Below, piece after piece: positions 32,354 through 40,601 of a stretch of 64,000 bases of DNA. Source of the stretch: Burkholderia pyrrocinia (GTDB lineage: Bacteria; Pseudomonadota; Gammaproteobacteria; Burkholderiales; Burkholderiaceae). Every line of letters starts with the position of its first letter. The first letter of the stretch is position 1. The notes under the pieces were generated by a model. It made no database searches, was not told where the DNA came from, and was given only the letters and a program-made list of their open reading frames with translations. Both the position numbers and the translations under genes were made by a program. Where the stretch lies: positions 3,348,001 to 3,412,000 of the forward strand of contig NZ_CP094459.1 in the NCBI RefSeq assembly GCF_022809715.1, in the 5' to 3' direction.

Positions 32354-33271
32354 TCAGACTGCACCACCCAGCGCCCGCGGCTCCATGAATGTGTGGCGGA
32401 AATAGTCGCGCACCGCGTGCATCGCGGGACTCAGCTCGATGTTCTTGCGCCATGCGAGGCCCACGCTCATCGGCGGCACCGGATCGCGCAGCACGATCGT
32501 CTCGATGCGCCGCCCCTCGAGCGACCACGGGCGATACACCATGTCGGACAGGATCGCGACGCCGCTGCCGTTCGCGACCATGCTGCGCACGGCCTCGACC
32601 GACGACGTGCGCAGGATCACGTTCGGCCGGTACGGCGTCTCGTTCCAGTAGCGCAGCGCCGTCTGTCCGGCCTCGTCCACGGTCAGCATCACGAACGGCT
32701 CGCGCGCGACCTCGGCGAACGTGACGCTCTCGCGCCTGAGCAGCGGATGATGCGCGCCGACCCACAGCCTGCGCACCGAATGGATCACGGGCTCCAGCAC
32801 GAGCTCGGGGTTCGACACGTTCGACGTGAGCAGCACGGCCATGTCGTAGCGGCCCGCGATCAACCCCTCCTCGATCGACTCGCGGTTCAGTTCGTGCAGG
32901 TGGATCGTCAGCCGCGGATAAAGCGTGTTCAGCCGCAGCACGTGATGCGGCAGGAAGTAGCCCAGCACCGTATAGCTCGCGGCAATCGCGAGCGTGCCCG
33001 TCAGCGTGCTTTCGAGGTTCGGGATCCGCATCGCCTCGTCGACCGACGACAGGATCGTGTACGCGTGATTCAGAAAGCGCCGCCCGGTGTCGGTCAGCGT
33101 CACGCCCGCCGACGTGCGCAGGAACAGCTGCGTGCCGAGACTGTCCTCCAGCTCCCTGATCGCGCTCGTCACGGCCGACTGCGAGATGGTGAGCTGGATC
33201 GCCGCCTGCGAAATCTGTCCTAGTTCGGCGGTCGCGACGAAGTACTTGAGCTGTCTGAGGGTCAGGGCCAT
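32354..33271 (-). CDS. LysR-family regulator, divergent from the pxp/biotin-carboxylase operon
   Basis: A 305-residue LysR protein with an N-terminal winged helix (MALTLRQLKYFVATAELGQ, then AAIQLTISQSAVTSAIRELE at about residues 23-42) and a C-terminal periplasmic-binding-type effector domain (about 90-290). It is divergent from pxpA with a 258-bp spacer holding an AT-rich palindrome, the standard arrangement of a LysR regulator with its target. It therefore probably controls the five-gene operon in response to the operon's substrate; that is inference from layout. Confidence 0.85.
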   Translation of the reverse strand: MALTLRQLKYFVATAELGQISQAAIQLTISQSAVTSAIRELEDSLGTQLFLRTSAGVTLTDTGRRFLNHAYTILSSVDEAMRIPNLESTLTGTLAIAASYTVLGYFLPHHVLRLNTLYPRLTIHLHELNRESIEEGLIAGRYDMAVLLTSNVSNPELVLEPVIHSVRRLWVGAHHPLLRRESVTFAEVAREPFVMLTVDEAGQTALRYWNETPYRPNVILRTSSVEAVRSMVANGSGVAILSDMVYRPWSLEGRRIETIVLRDPVPPMSVGLAWRKNIELSPAMHAVRDYFRHTFMEPRALGGAV

Positions 33272-33423
33272 GTGTGGTCGAAAACCGATGAGGGCGCGAC
33301 AAACATCATATCAACCGTTCCGCCGACGCCAATCCCGCGCCGGCGAAACATGCTGCGCCCAGTTCCGGCGGCGCTGTGCGGCCGATTCGGCGGATATCTG
33401 AAAAATCGATACCTCCACATATA

Positions 33424-33439
33424 AAAATAGAACTATTTT
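33424..33439. promoter_or_regulatory. Palindrome between the LysR gene and pxpA, likely operator
   Basis: AAAATAG-AA-CTATTTT, a perfect 7-bp inverted repeat, stands out in GC-rich surroundings. A TTGACG (33438-33443) abuts it and could be a -35 element, though no good -10 follows at the normal distance. It is a good candidate site for the divergent LysR protein. Confidence 0.4.
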
Positions 33440-33529
33440 GACGCACCCCACGCGGCTAACCTCCGTTCAACACGGTTTCGCGCTGCGCCGCCGCGCACGC
33501 GAACCGGAGAACCTGGAGGAACGAACCGT

Positions 33530-34312
33530 ATGAGGAAGCACAGCGTCGACCTGAATTCCGACATGGGCGAAGGCTTCGGCCCGTGGACGATCGGCGACGG
33601 CGTCGACGAGCAGATCATGCCGCTCATCAGCTCGGCGAACATCGCCACCGGCTTTCATGCCGGCGATCCGAACATCATGGCGCGCACGGTGCAACTCGCG
33701 CGCGACGCCGGCGTCGGCATCGGCGCGCATCCCGGCTTTCGCGACCTCGTCGGCTTCGGCCGCCGCACGATCGCCGAAACACCGCAAGCGCTCGTCAACG
33801 ACATCCTGTACCAGCTCGGCGCGCTGCGCGAGTTCGCGCGCCTGAACGGCGTGAGCCTGCAGCACGTGAAGCCGCACGGCGCGCTCTACATGCACGCGGC
33901 GGCCAGCGAGGCGTTCTCGCGGCTGCTGATCGAGACGCTGCAGCGCGTCGATCCCGGCCTGTGGCTGTACTGCATGGAAGCGTCGGTCACCTACCGCGTC
34001 GCCGCCGAATACGGTCAGCCGGTGATCCGCGAGTTCTACGCGGATCGCGACTACGACCGCAGCGGCTCGATCGTGTTCACGCGCCGCGTCGGGCGCCTCG
34101 ACCCGCGCCAGGTCGCCGACAAGGTGCTGCGCGCCTGCATCGACGGAAAGGTGCGCACGATCGACGGCGACCACATCGACATCGATTTCGATTCGGTCTG
34201 CATCCACAGCGACACGCCGGGCGCGCTCGACCTCGTGCGCGAAACGCGCGACGCGCTGGTCCGCGAAGGCATCCGGACCGCCGGCCCGCAGCCGCTCGCC
34301 GCTCATCACTGA
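33530..34312 (+). CDS. pxpA: 5-oxoprolinase subunit PxpA (LamB/YcsF family)
   Basis: A 260-residue LamB/YcsF-family protein. It starts with the family signature [14 protein letters not shown], followed by [31 protein letters not shown] and [11 protein letters not shown]. PxpA with PxpB and PxpC opens 5-oxo-L-proline to glutamate using ATP. The ribosome site TGGAGG lies eight bases upstream. It leads an operon whose next genes are a biotin carrier and a biotin carboxylase, not the usual direct pxpB-pxpC neighbours, so a related cyclic amide may be the true substrate. Confidence 0.85.
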   Translation: MRKHSVDLNSDMGEGFGPWTIGDGVDEQIMPLISSANIATGFHAGDPNIMARTVQLARDAGVGIGAHPGFRDLVGFGRRTIAETPQALVNDILYQLGALREFARLNGVSLQHVKPHGALYMHAAASEAFSRLLIETLQRVDPGLWLYCMEASVTYRVAAEYGQPVIREFYADRDYDRSGSIVFTRRVGRLDPRQVADKVLRACIDGKVRTIDGDHIDIDFDSVCIHSDTPGALDLVRETRDALVREGIRTAGPQPLAAHH

Positions 34313-34334
34313 TACCGATTCAAGGAGACACACG

Positions 34335-34577
34335 ATGGCATTGCACGATATCGTCAGCCCGCTGCCGGGCACCTTCTACCGGCGCCCCGCGCCCGACGCG
34401 GACTACTACGTCGCGGTCGATGCGGCGGTCGCCGCCGGCGCCGTCGTCGGCCTCGTCGAAGTGATGAAGCAGTTCACGGAGATCGAAGCCGACGTGGCCG
34501 GCCGCGTCGCCGAACTGCTCGTCGAGGACGGCGAGCCGGTCGATGCGGGCCAGGTGCTGATGCGGATCGAGGGGTGA
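34335..34577 (+). CDS. Biotin carboxyl carrier protein (single-domain BCCP)
   Basis: An 80-residue biotinyl domain with the biotinylation site EVMK (Lys45) and the usual flanks ADVAGRVAELLVEDGEPVDAG. It lacks the Pro/Ala N-terminal region of normal AccB (about 150 residues), so it is a stand-alone mini-carrier. It sits 22 bp after pxpA and 4 bp before the biotin carboxylase. It is probably not the housekeeping fatty-acid AccB but the dedicated carrier of this operon. Confidence 0.85.
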   Translation: MALHDIVSPLPGTFYRRPAPDADYYVAVDAAVAAGAVVGLVEVMKQFTEIEADVAGRVAELLVEDGEPVDAGQVLMRIEG

Positions 34578-34581
34578 CGCG

Positions 34582-36039
34582 ATGAATCCGGCAACCTCCT
34601 CCGGCGCGTTCTATCGCCCGTCGCGAATTCGTACCGTACTGGTCGCGAACCGCGGCGAAATCGCGGTGCGCGTGATACGCGCGGCGCGCGAGCTCGGCAT
34701 GCGCGCGGTGGCCGTGGTCAGCGACGCGGATCGCGACAGCCTCGCCGCGCGCATGGCCGACGAAGCGATCCACATCGGCTCGTCGCATGCGGTGAAGAGC
34801 TACCTGAATCCCGCCGCGATCCTCGACGCCGCGCGGCAATGCGGCGCGGACGCGATCCATCCGGGCTACGGCTTCCTGTCCGAGAACGCCGCATTCGCGG
34901 CGCAGGTCGAGGCGGCCGGCCTGATCTTCGTCGGCCCGGCCTCGCAGGTGATCGCGACGATGGGCGACAAGGCGCGCGCCCGCGACACCGCGCGGCGCGC
35001 AAACGTGCCGACGGTGCCCGGCAGCGACGGCGTCGTGCAGTCGCTCGACGACGCGCGGGAAGTCGCCGCGCGCATCGGCTACCCGATCATGATCAAGGCG
35101 GCCGCGGGCGGCGGCGGGCGCGGCATCCGCGTCGCGCACGACGCCGCGCAGCTCGACGCCGAACTGCCGCTCGCGCAGCGCGAGGCGCAGGCCGCGTTCG
35201 GCGACGGCGGCGTCTATCTCGAACGCTTCATCGCGCGCGCCCGGCATATCGAGGTGCAGGTGCTCGGCGACGGGCGCGACGTCGTCCATCTGTTCGAGCG
35301 CGAATGCTCGCTGCAGCGCCGCCGCCAGAAGATCCTCGAGGAAGCGCCGTCGCCGTCGCTCGCACCGGCGCAGCGCGACGCGCTGTGCGCATCGGCGACG
35401 CGCCTCGCACGCGAGGTCGGCTATCGCAGCGCGGGCACGCTCGAATACCTGTTCGACGAAACGCGCGGCGAGTTCTACTTCATCGAGATGAACACGCGCA
35501 TTCAGGTCGAGCATCCGGTGACCGAGGCGATCACCGGCATCGATCTCGTGCGCGAGACGCTGCGCATCGCCGACGGCGAACCGCTGCGCTTCGCGCAGCA
35601 GGACATCGCGATGCGCGGCGCGGCGCTCGAATGCCGGATCAACGCGGAAGATCCGCTGCAGGATTTCCGCCCGAATCCCGGCCGGATCGATGCACTCGTG
35701 TGGCCGACCGGCCCCGGCGTGCGCATCGATTCGCTGCTCTATCCGGGCTACGTCGTGCCGCCGTTCTACGATTCGCTGCTCGCGAAGCTGATCGTGCACG
35801 ACGAGAGCCGCGCGGCCGCGCTGCAACGGCTCGCGCGCGCGCTCGGCGAACTGCACGTCGGCGGCGTGAAGACCACCGCACCGCTGCACGTCGCGCTGCT
35901 CGCGGACGACGACGTGCGCGCCGGGCGCTACCACACGAATTTTCTCGAAGCGTGGATGCCGCAGTGGCGCGAAGCCGCGACAGCCGCTGCGCGCGAGCAA
36001 GCAACCGAGGACGCCGCGCGCGTCGGGGAGGCCCTGTGA
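34582..36039 (+). CDS. Biotin carboxylase (AccC-like) of the pxp operon
   Basis: A 485-residue ATP-grasp biotin carboxylase: VLVANRGEIAVRVIRAARE (about residues 19-37), HPGYGFLSENAAFA, the Gly-rich ATP lid KAAAGGGGRGIRV (about 173-185), and EMNTRIQVEHPVTE with the catalytic Arg and Glu (about 303-316). It transfers CO2 from bicarbonate to biotin on the carrier encoded just before it. It is about 35 residues longer than AccC at the ends. Its stop overlaps the GTG start of pxpB (GTGA), so the products are coupled. No acetyl-CoA carboxyltransferase genes (accA/accD) are present. Confidence 0.9.
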   Translation: MNPATSSGAFYRPSRIRTVLVANRGEIAVRVIRAARELGMRAVAVVSDADRDSLAARMADEAIHIGSSHAVKSYLNPAAILDAARQCGADAIHPGYGFLSENAAFAAQVEAAGLIFVGPASQVIATMGDKARARDTARRANVPTVPGSDGVVQSLDDAREVAARIGYPIMIKAAAGGGGRGIRVAHDAAQLDAELPLAQREAQAAFGDGGVYLERFIARARHIEVQVLGDGRDVVHLFERECSLQRRRQKILEEAPSPSLAPAQRDALCASATRLAREVGYRSAGTLEYLFDETRGEFYFIEMNTRIQVEHPVTEAITGIDLVRETLRIADGEPLRFAQQDIAMRGAALECRINAEDPLQDFRPNPGRIDALVWPTGPGVRIDSLLYPGYVVPPFYDSLLAKLIVHDESRAAALQRLARALGELHVGGVKTTAPLHVALLADDDVRAGRYHTNFLEAWMPQWREAATAAAREQATEDAARVGEAL

Positions 36040-36911
36040 CGACTCGTTATACGTTCGGCGGCGACGAGTTCGTGTTCGTCGAAATCGGCGAAGCCATGTC
36101 GCTCGACGCGTTCTTCAAGGGCACGGCGATCACGCGCGAGTTGCAGCGGCGCGCGGTGCCGGGCATCACCGAAATCTGTCCGGCGAACGCGTCGTACCAG
36201 GTGCGCTACGACCCGGACGTGATCGATCCCGACGCGCTCGTCGCGCTGCTGAAGACGGTCGAGGCCGACGTCGGCGAAGCGTCGCTCGAACTCGACACGC
36301 GCATCGTCGAGATACCCGTGCTCTACAACGACCCGTGGACGCATGAAACGCTGATGCGGTTTCGCGAGCGCCACCAGGATCCGTCGTCGACCGATCTCGA
36401 ATACGCGGCACGCATCAACGGCAAGCGAAGCGTCGACGAATTCATCGCCGCGCACTCGGGCTCGCCGTGGTTCGTGTCGATGGTCGGCTTCGTCGCGGGC
36501 CTGCCGTTCATGTACCAGATGGTCGAGCGCGCGCGCCAGCTCGAAGTGCCGAAATACCTGCGCCCGCGCACCGACACGCCGAAGCTCACCGTCGGCCACG
36601 GCGGCTGTTTCGGCTGCATCTATTCGGTGCGCGGCGCGGGCGGCTACCAGATGTTCGGCGTGACGCCGGCGCCGATCTTCGATCCCGCGCAGCGGCTCGA
36701 CTACCTGCGCGACTTCATGGTGTTCTTCCGGCCCGGCGACATCGTGAAGTTCACGCCGATCGACCGCGCTGCGTACGACGCCGCCGTCGCGGCCGTCGAA
36801 GCCGGCACCTTCTCCCTGCGCGTGCGTCCCGTGAAATTCTCGCTCGACGCATTCCTGCGCGATCCCGACGCGTATAACCGCTCTCTCGTCGAGGTGCTGC
36901 ATGCAAGCTGA
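36036..36911 (+). CDS. pxpB: 5-oxoprolinase subunit PxpB / KipI-like carboxyltransferase half
   Basis: A 291-residue KipI/PxpB-family protein starting at GTG (36036) with GGGGAGG just ahead. Family marks are LVALL (late N-domain), DTRIVEIPVLYNDPWT, VGFVAGLPFMYQM and RTDTPKLTVGHGGCFGCIYSVRGAGGYQMFGVTP, here split in a normal KipI order. It is longer at the N-terminus than short PxpB proteins. The same fold forms half of the carboxyltransferase domain in urea carboxylase. The stop overlaps pxpC by 11 bp. Confidence 0.85.
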   Translation: MTTRYTFGGDEFVFVEIGEAMSLDAFFKGTAITRELQRRAVPGITEICPANASYQVRYDPDVIDPDALVALLKTVEADVGEASLELDTRIVEIPVLYNDPWTHETLMRFRERHQDPSSTDLEYAARINGKRSVDEFIAAHSGSPWFVSMVGFVAGLPFMYQMVERARQLEVPKYLRPRTDTPKLTVGHGGCFGCIYSVRGAGGYQMFGVTPAPIFDPAQRLDYLRDFMVFFRPGDIVKFTPIDRAAYDAAVAAVEAGTFSLRVRPVKFSLDAFLRDPDAYNRSLVEVLHAS

Positions 36912-37896
36912 CGCGCACAACGTGATCGAGGTCGTGAAACCCGGCCTCGCGACATCGGTCCAGGACACGGGCCGGCAAGGCTACTACCACGTCGGCATTC
37001 CGCCGTCGGGTTCGCTCGACCAGTACGCATCGCGCGCGGCGAACCTGCTGGTCGGCAACCCCGAACAGGCGGCCGTGCTCGAATGCACGCTGCTCGGCCC
37101 AGAGCTGATGTTCCACGTCGACGCGCTGATCGCCGTCACGGGTGCCGAGATGACGCCGAAGATCGATGGCGTCGGGCAGCGCTGCAACGTCGCGCTGCGA
37201 ATCCGCGCCGGCAGCGTGCTGTCGTTCCACTACGTGAAGGGCGGCGCGCGGGCGTACCTGGCCGTCGCGGGCGGCATCGACGTGCCGGTCGTGCTCGGCA
37301 GCCGCTCGACGTACGCGCTCGGCGCGATCGGCGGCCATGCGGGCCGGCGTCTGCAGAAAGGCGACCGGCTGCCGATCGGCGCCGCGTGCGGCACGCACCG
37401 CGAAGGGCTCGAACTGCCGGCTTCCGTGAGCCGGCCGCTCGACAGCCAGGTCGAGCTGCGCGTGCTGCCGGGCCTGTACCACTACCGGCTCACCGACGCA
37501 TCGGCGCAGACGTTCTTCGATGACGAATGGACCGTCGCGCCCGAAGCGGATCGCATCGGCTACCGCTACAAGAACGGCCGTCCGCTGCAGTTCCGGCCGC
37601 GCGAGCAGCCGTTCGGCGCGGGCGCCGATCCGTCGAACATCGTCGACGCGTGCTACCCGATCGGCTCGATCCAGGTGCCGGCCGGGCTCGAGCCGATCAT
37701 CCTGCATCGCGATGCGGTGTCGGGCGGCGGCTACGCGACGATCGGCACGGTCATCAGCGCCGACATGGACCTGATCGGCCAGATGCAGCCGAACCACCGT
37801 GCGCGCTTCGTGCGCGTGACGATGGCCGAAGCGCTCGCGGCGCGCCGCGAGTACCAGCGGCGCCTCGCGCTGCTGCGCGCCGTGCTGCGGGACTGA
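36901..37896 (+). CDS. pxpC: 5-oxoprolinase subunit PxpC / KipA-like (biotin-dependent carboxyltransferase family)
   Basis: A 331-residue KipA/PxpC-family protein. Family marks are VVKPGLATSVQDTGRQGYY, PPSGSLDQYASRAANLLVGN, ALIAVTGAEM, GARAYLAVAGGIDVP and VLGSRSTY. With PxpB it forms the composite unit that works with PxpA, and the same pair of folds is fused in urea carboxylase and allophanate-linked enzymes. It overlaps pxpB and ends 238 bp before an NCS1 permease gene. Confidence 0.9.
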   Translation: MQADAHNVIEVVKPGLATSVQDTGRQGYYHVGIPPSGSLDQYASRAANLLVGNPEQAAVLECTLLGPELMFHVDALIAVTGAEMTPKIDGVGQRCNVALRIRAGSVLSFHYVKGGARAYLAVAGGIDVPVVLGSRSTYALGAIGGHAGRRLQKGDRLPIGAACGTHREGLELPASVSRPLDSQVELRVLPGLYHYRLTDASAQTFFDDEWTVAPEADRIGYRYKNGRPLQFRPREQPFGAGADPSNIVDACYPIGSIQVPAGLEPIILHRDAVSGGGYATIGTVISADMDLIGQMQPNHRARFVRVTMAEALAARREYQRRLALLRAVLRD

Positions 37897-38134
37897 GCGC
37901 CGCACGCCCGGCCGCCGCGCCGGGCGCCGTGTGCGGCCGCCCGCCGCCTCCGCTTCGCGCTTTCCGCTCTTCGCTGTCCGTTTCCCGCCCGCGCGGCCAC
38001 GCGCCGCGCGGCGGGGACGCCTGCGCGTTTTTTCTGCCGGACCGGTTGCCCGCCCGACGTCGGGGCAACCCTGCGGATCGCATGTGCCGCGGCCGAGACG
38101 TCGTTCGCAGTTTTGCTCATCGAGGAGCACGATC

Positions 38135-39490
38135 ATGGCCAACCTGGCTCAGGCACGCACCGACGAGGATCTCGACCTGTCGACGCTCGCCATTCCCGAT
38201 CACGCGCGCATGCCGCCCTTTTCGCTGACGATGGCGTGGTGGGCCGTGTGCAGCGCCGTGTTCTACATCGTCGTCGGCGCAACGCTCGCGCTCACCTACG
38301 GCGCGCGCAACGCGCTGATCGGGATGGCGCTGTCGGTGGTGTCGTACGGCATCGTCAATTCGATCATCAGCCGCTATGCGATCCGCACCGGCCTGTCGGT
38401 CGCGCTGTTCTCGCGCGTGCTGTTCGGCAGCGCGGGCGCGGCGCTCGCGACGCTGATCTTCTTCGCGACGGCGATCTACTACGCGGTGTTCGAAGGCTCG
38501 GTGATCGCGGTCGCCGCGCATCATCAGTTTCCGGCGCTCGACTACAAGTGGGCGGCGCTGATCGTCGTCTGCTACAGCGTGCCGCTCGTGTTCGGCAGCG
38601 TGCAGCACTGGCTCGACAAGTTCAACGGCGTGCTGCTGCCGTTCTACCTGTTCGGGCTGCTCGCGGCAGTCGGGCTCGCGACGGCCGAGTACGGCTACAA
38701 CGCCGCGTGGCTCGACTTCGGCCCGACGGGCGCGACGCCGGCCGGCGGCTGGTGGCACTGCTTCGTCTACTACATGGGCGTGTGGGTGCTGATGATGTTC
38801 ACGTTCGACTATGCGCGTTTCGGGCGCAAGGAAGACGCGGGCTATCACGGTCGCTTCAACTTCGGGATGCCGTTCTATCTCGTCACGTTCCTCGTCAACG
38901 GCGCGGCCGGCATCTATCTCGTCAGCACGATTCCGGGGCTCGGCACGCTGTCCGAAGTGTCGGTCGTGCTCGCGCTGCTGAAGCTGATGGGGCTGTGGGG
39001 GCTGCTGTTCGTGTGGGTCACGCAATCGCGCATCAACACCGCGAACTACTATCTCGCGACGGTCAACATGCAGGCGTTCTTCCTGAAAGCGGCCGGCCTG
39101 CGCGCGCCGAAATTCGTGTGGGCGCTCGTGGTCGGCGCGGTCGTCTATGCGCTGATGATGGCCGACATCTTCTCGCGGATCCTGCAGGCGCTCGCGTACC
39201 AGGGCATCTTCGTCGTCGCGTGGGTCGGTGTCGCGCTCGCGCATATCCTGTCGGCGCGTTACGGGCAGCTCGTCGGTGCCGACGTCGAATGCCGCGACGC
39301 GCATGTGCCGACGTTCAACCCGGGCGGGCTGGCCGCATGGTTCGCCGGCGCGTTCGCGGGACTCGCGCTGAACCAGGCAACCGGGTTTGCCGCGTCGCTG
39401 TCGGCACCCGCGACTTTCGTCGTGTCGTGGGCGGTCTATCGCGCGTTGCTGGGCACCGCGAAACGAACCTGGTTCGTGCGCAATACGTGA
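38135..39490 (+). CDS. NCS1-family (purine/cytosine/allantoin-type) permease
   Basis: A 451-residue integral membrane protein with about 12 hydrophobic helices. It resembles the nucleobase:cation symporter-1 family, importing purines, pyrimidines, hydantoins or allantoin. Near the N-terminus PPFSLTMAWWAVCSAVFYIVVGATLAL forms helix 1. The ATG at 38135 is preceded by GAGGAG (38122-38127); the longer frame upstream is Arg/Pro-rich. Located right after pxpC on the same strand, it may import the cyclic amide handled by the operon. The substrate is unproven. Confidence 0.8.
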   Translation: MANLAQARTDEDLDLSTLAIPDHARMPPFSLTMAWWAVCSAVFYIVVGATLALTYGARNALIGMALSVVSYGIVNSIISRYAIRTGLSVALFSRVLFGSAGAALATLIFFATAIYYAVFEGSVIAVAAHHQFPALDYKWAALIVVCYSVPLVFGSVQHWLDKFNGVLLPFYLFGLLAAVGLATAEYGYNAAWLDFGPTGATPAGGWWHCFVYYMGVWVLMMFTFDYARFGRKEDAGYHGRFNFGMPFYLVTFLVNGAAGIYLVSTIPGLGTLSEVSVVLALLKLMGLWGLLFVWVTQSRINTANYYLATVNMQAFFLKAAGLRAPKFVWALVVGAVVYALMMADIFSRILQALAYQGIFVVAWVGVALAHILSARYGQLVGADVECRDAHVPTFNPGGLAAWFAGAFAGLALNQATGFAASLSAPATFVVSWAVYRALLGTAKRTWFVRNT

Positions 39491-39513
39491 CGGCGCACGC
39501 GCGCCGCGGCGTA

Positions 39514-40242
39514 TTACCCGATATGCGACGCCGCGCCGTCGAGCGCCGCGCGCACCCGCTCGACGAGCTGTGCGTCGACGGGTGCCAGCACCTCGCCGCG
39601 CGGCCGCACGCCCGAGCCGAAATGCACCGCGCGCACGCCGGTGGCCCGGACGAAATCGCCGACCGCATCGACGGTGAGCCCCGAGCCGGCGAGCACCGTG
39701 CACGTCGATCCTTCGGCCTGCCGCACCATCCGCGAAATCGTCGCGGCCGCGTCGAGCACCGACGGATGGCCGCCCGACGTCAGCACCGACGTGACGGCCG
39801 GCACGCGCAGCAGCGCATCGAACGCGGCGTTGAGGTCGCGCGACACGTCGAACGCGCGGTGGAACGTCAGCGCGCGGCCATCCGCGGCGGCGGCGATGCG
39901 CGCCAGGGCGCCGAGATCGACGTCGCCGCGCGCGTCGAGCGCGCCGAACACGACGCCGTTCGCGCCGGCCGCAACGGCCGCGCGCACGTCGCGTTCGATC
40001 ACGCGCAGATCGTCGGCGTCGTAGACGAACGACCGGCTGTGCGGACGCACGATCACATTGACGGGAATCGGCACGGCGGCCACGACGGCCTCGATCAGGC
40101 CGACGCTCGGCGTCAGCCCGCCTTCGGTGATCGCGGTCACGAGTTCGAGGCGGTCGGCGCCCGCGCGGGCCGCGGCCTTCGCATCGCCGACGGTCGTGGC
40201 GATCACTTCGAGGAGGACGGAGGAAGCAGCGTTTCGGTTCAT
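39514..40242 (-). CDS. cutC: Copper homeostasis protein CutC
   Basis: A 242-residue TIM-barrel protein of the CutC family: LLEVIATTVGDAKAAARAGADRLELV near the N-terminus, VNVIVRPHSRSFVYD (about 62-76), GANGVVFGALDARGDVD, LTFHRAFDVSRD and LTSGGHPSVLD. The family was named for copper tolerance, but its enzymatic role is not settled. The gene is convergent with the permease gene 23 bp away. Confidence 0.85.
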   Translation of the reverse strand: MNRNAASSVLLEVIATTVGDAKAAARAGADRLELVTAITEGGLTPSVGLIEAVVAAVPIPVNVIVRPHSRSFVYDADDLRVIERDVRAAVAAGANGVVFGALDARGDVDLGALARIAAAADGRALTFHRAFDVSRDLNAAFDALLRVPAVTSVLTSGGHPSVLDAAATISRMVRQAEGSTCTVLAGSGLTVDAVGDFVRATGVRAVHFGSGVRPRGEVLAPVDAQLVERVRAALDGAASHIG

Positions 40243-40325
40243 CGGCGGCTCGCGATTCGTCAGGACAATTCGCGCATCCTAGCCGAGCGGCGCGACGGGC
40301 GCCAGCGGGCCGGCCGCCGCGCGTA

Positions 40326-40595
40326 TCAGCCGCGCCGCACGAGCCAGACGCCGGCCAGCGCGGACAACGCCGTCACCACGGCACCGGGCGCGAACCGGAA
40401 CATCCGCGCGTTCACGTCCACGCCCTGCTGCATCACGTCTACGATCCCCGGCGCCAGCAACAGCGACGCCCAGCCCATCATCCCGAGCGCGGTGGCCGCG
40501 GTCGCGACGAGCAGCGCGATGCCTGCGCCCCGCGCACGCGGCCGGCCCGCGCCGGCGCATCGGGTCAATGCAACCGCCACATGCAGTAAGTGCAC
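40326..40595 (-). CDS. Small predicted membrane protein (hypothetical)
   Basis: An 89-residue frame with a GTG start at 40593-40595, seven bases after the EAL gene stop on the same strand. It has two hydrophobic helices (about residues 25-50 and 70-86) and a basic end (LVRRG). No ribosome site is convincing, and I do not recognise the family. It could be a real small inner-membrane protein in the EAL transcript or a chance frame. Confidence 0.35.
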   Translation of the reverse strand: MHLLHVAVALTRCAGAGRPRARGAGIALLVATAATALGMMGWASLLLAPGIVDVMQQGVDVNARMFRFAPGAVVTALSALAGVWLVRRG

Positions 40596-40601
40596 GCTGC
40601 G

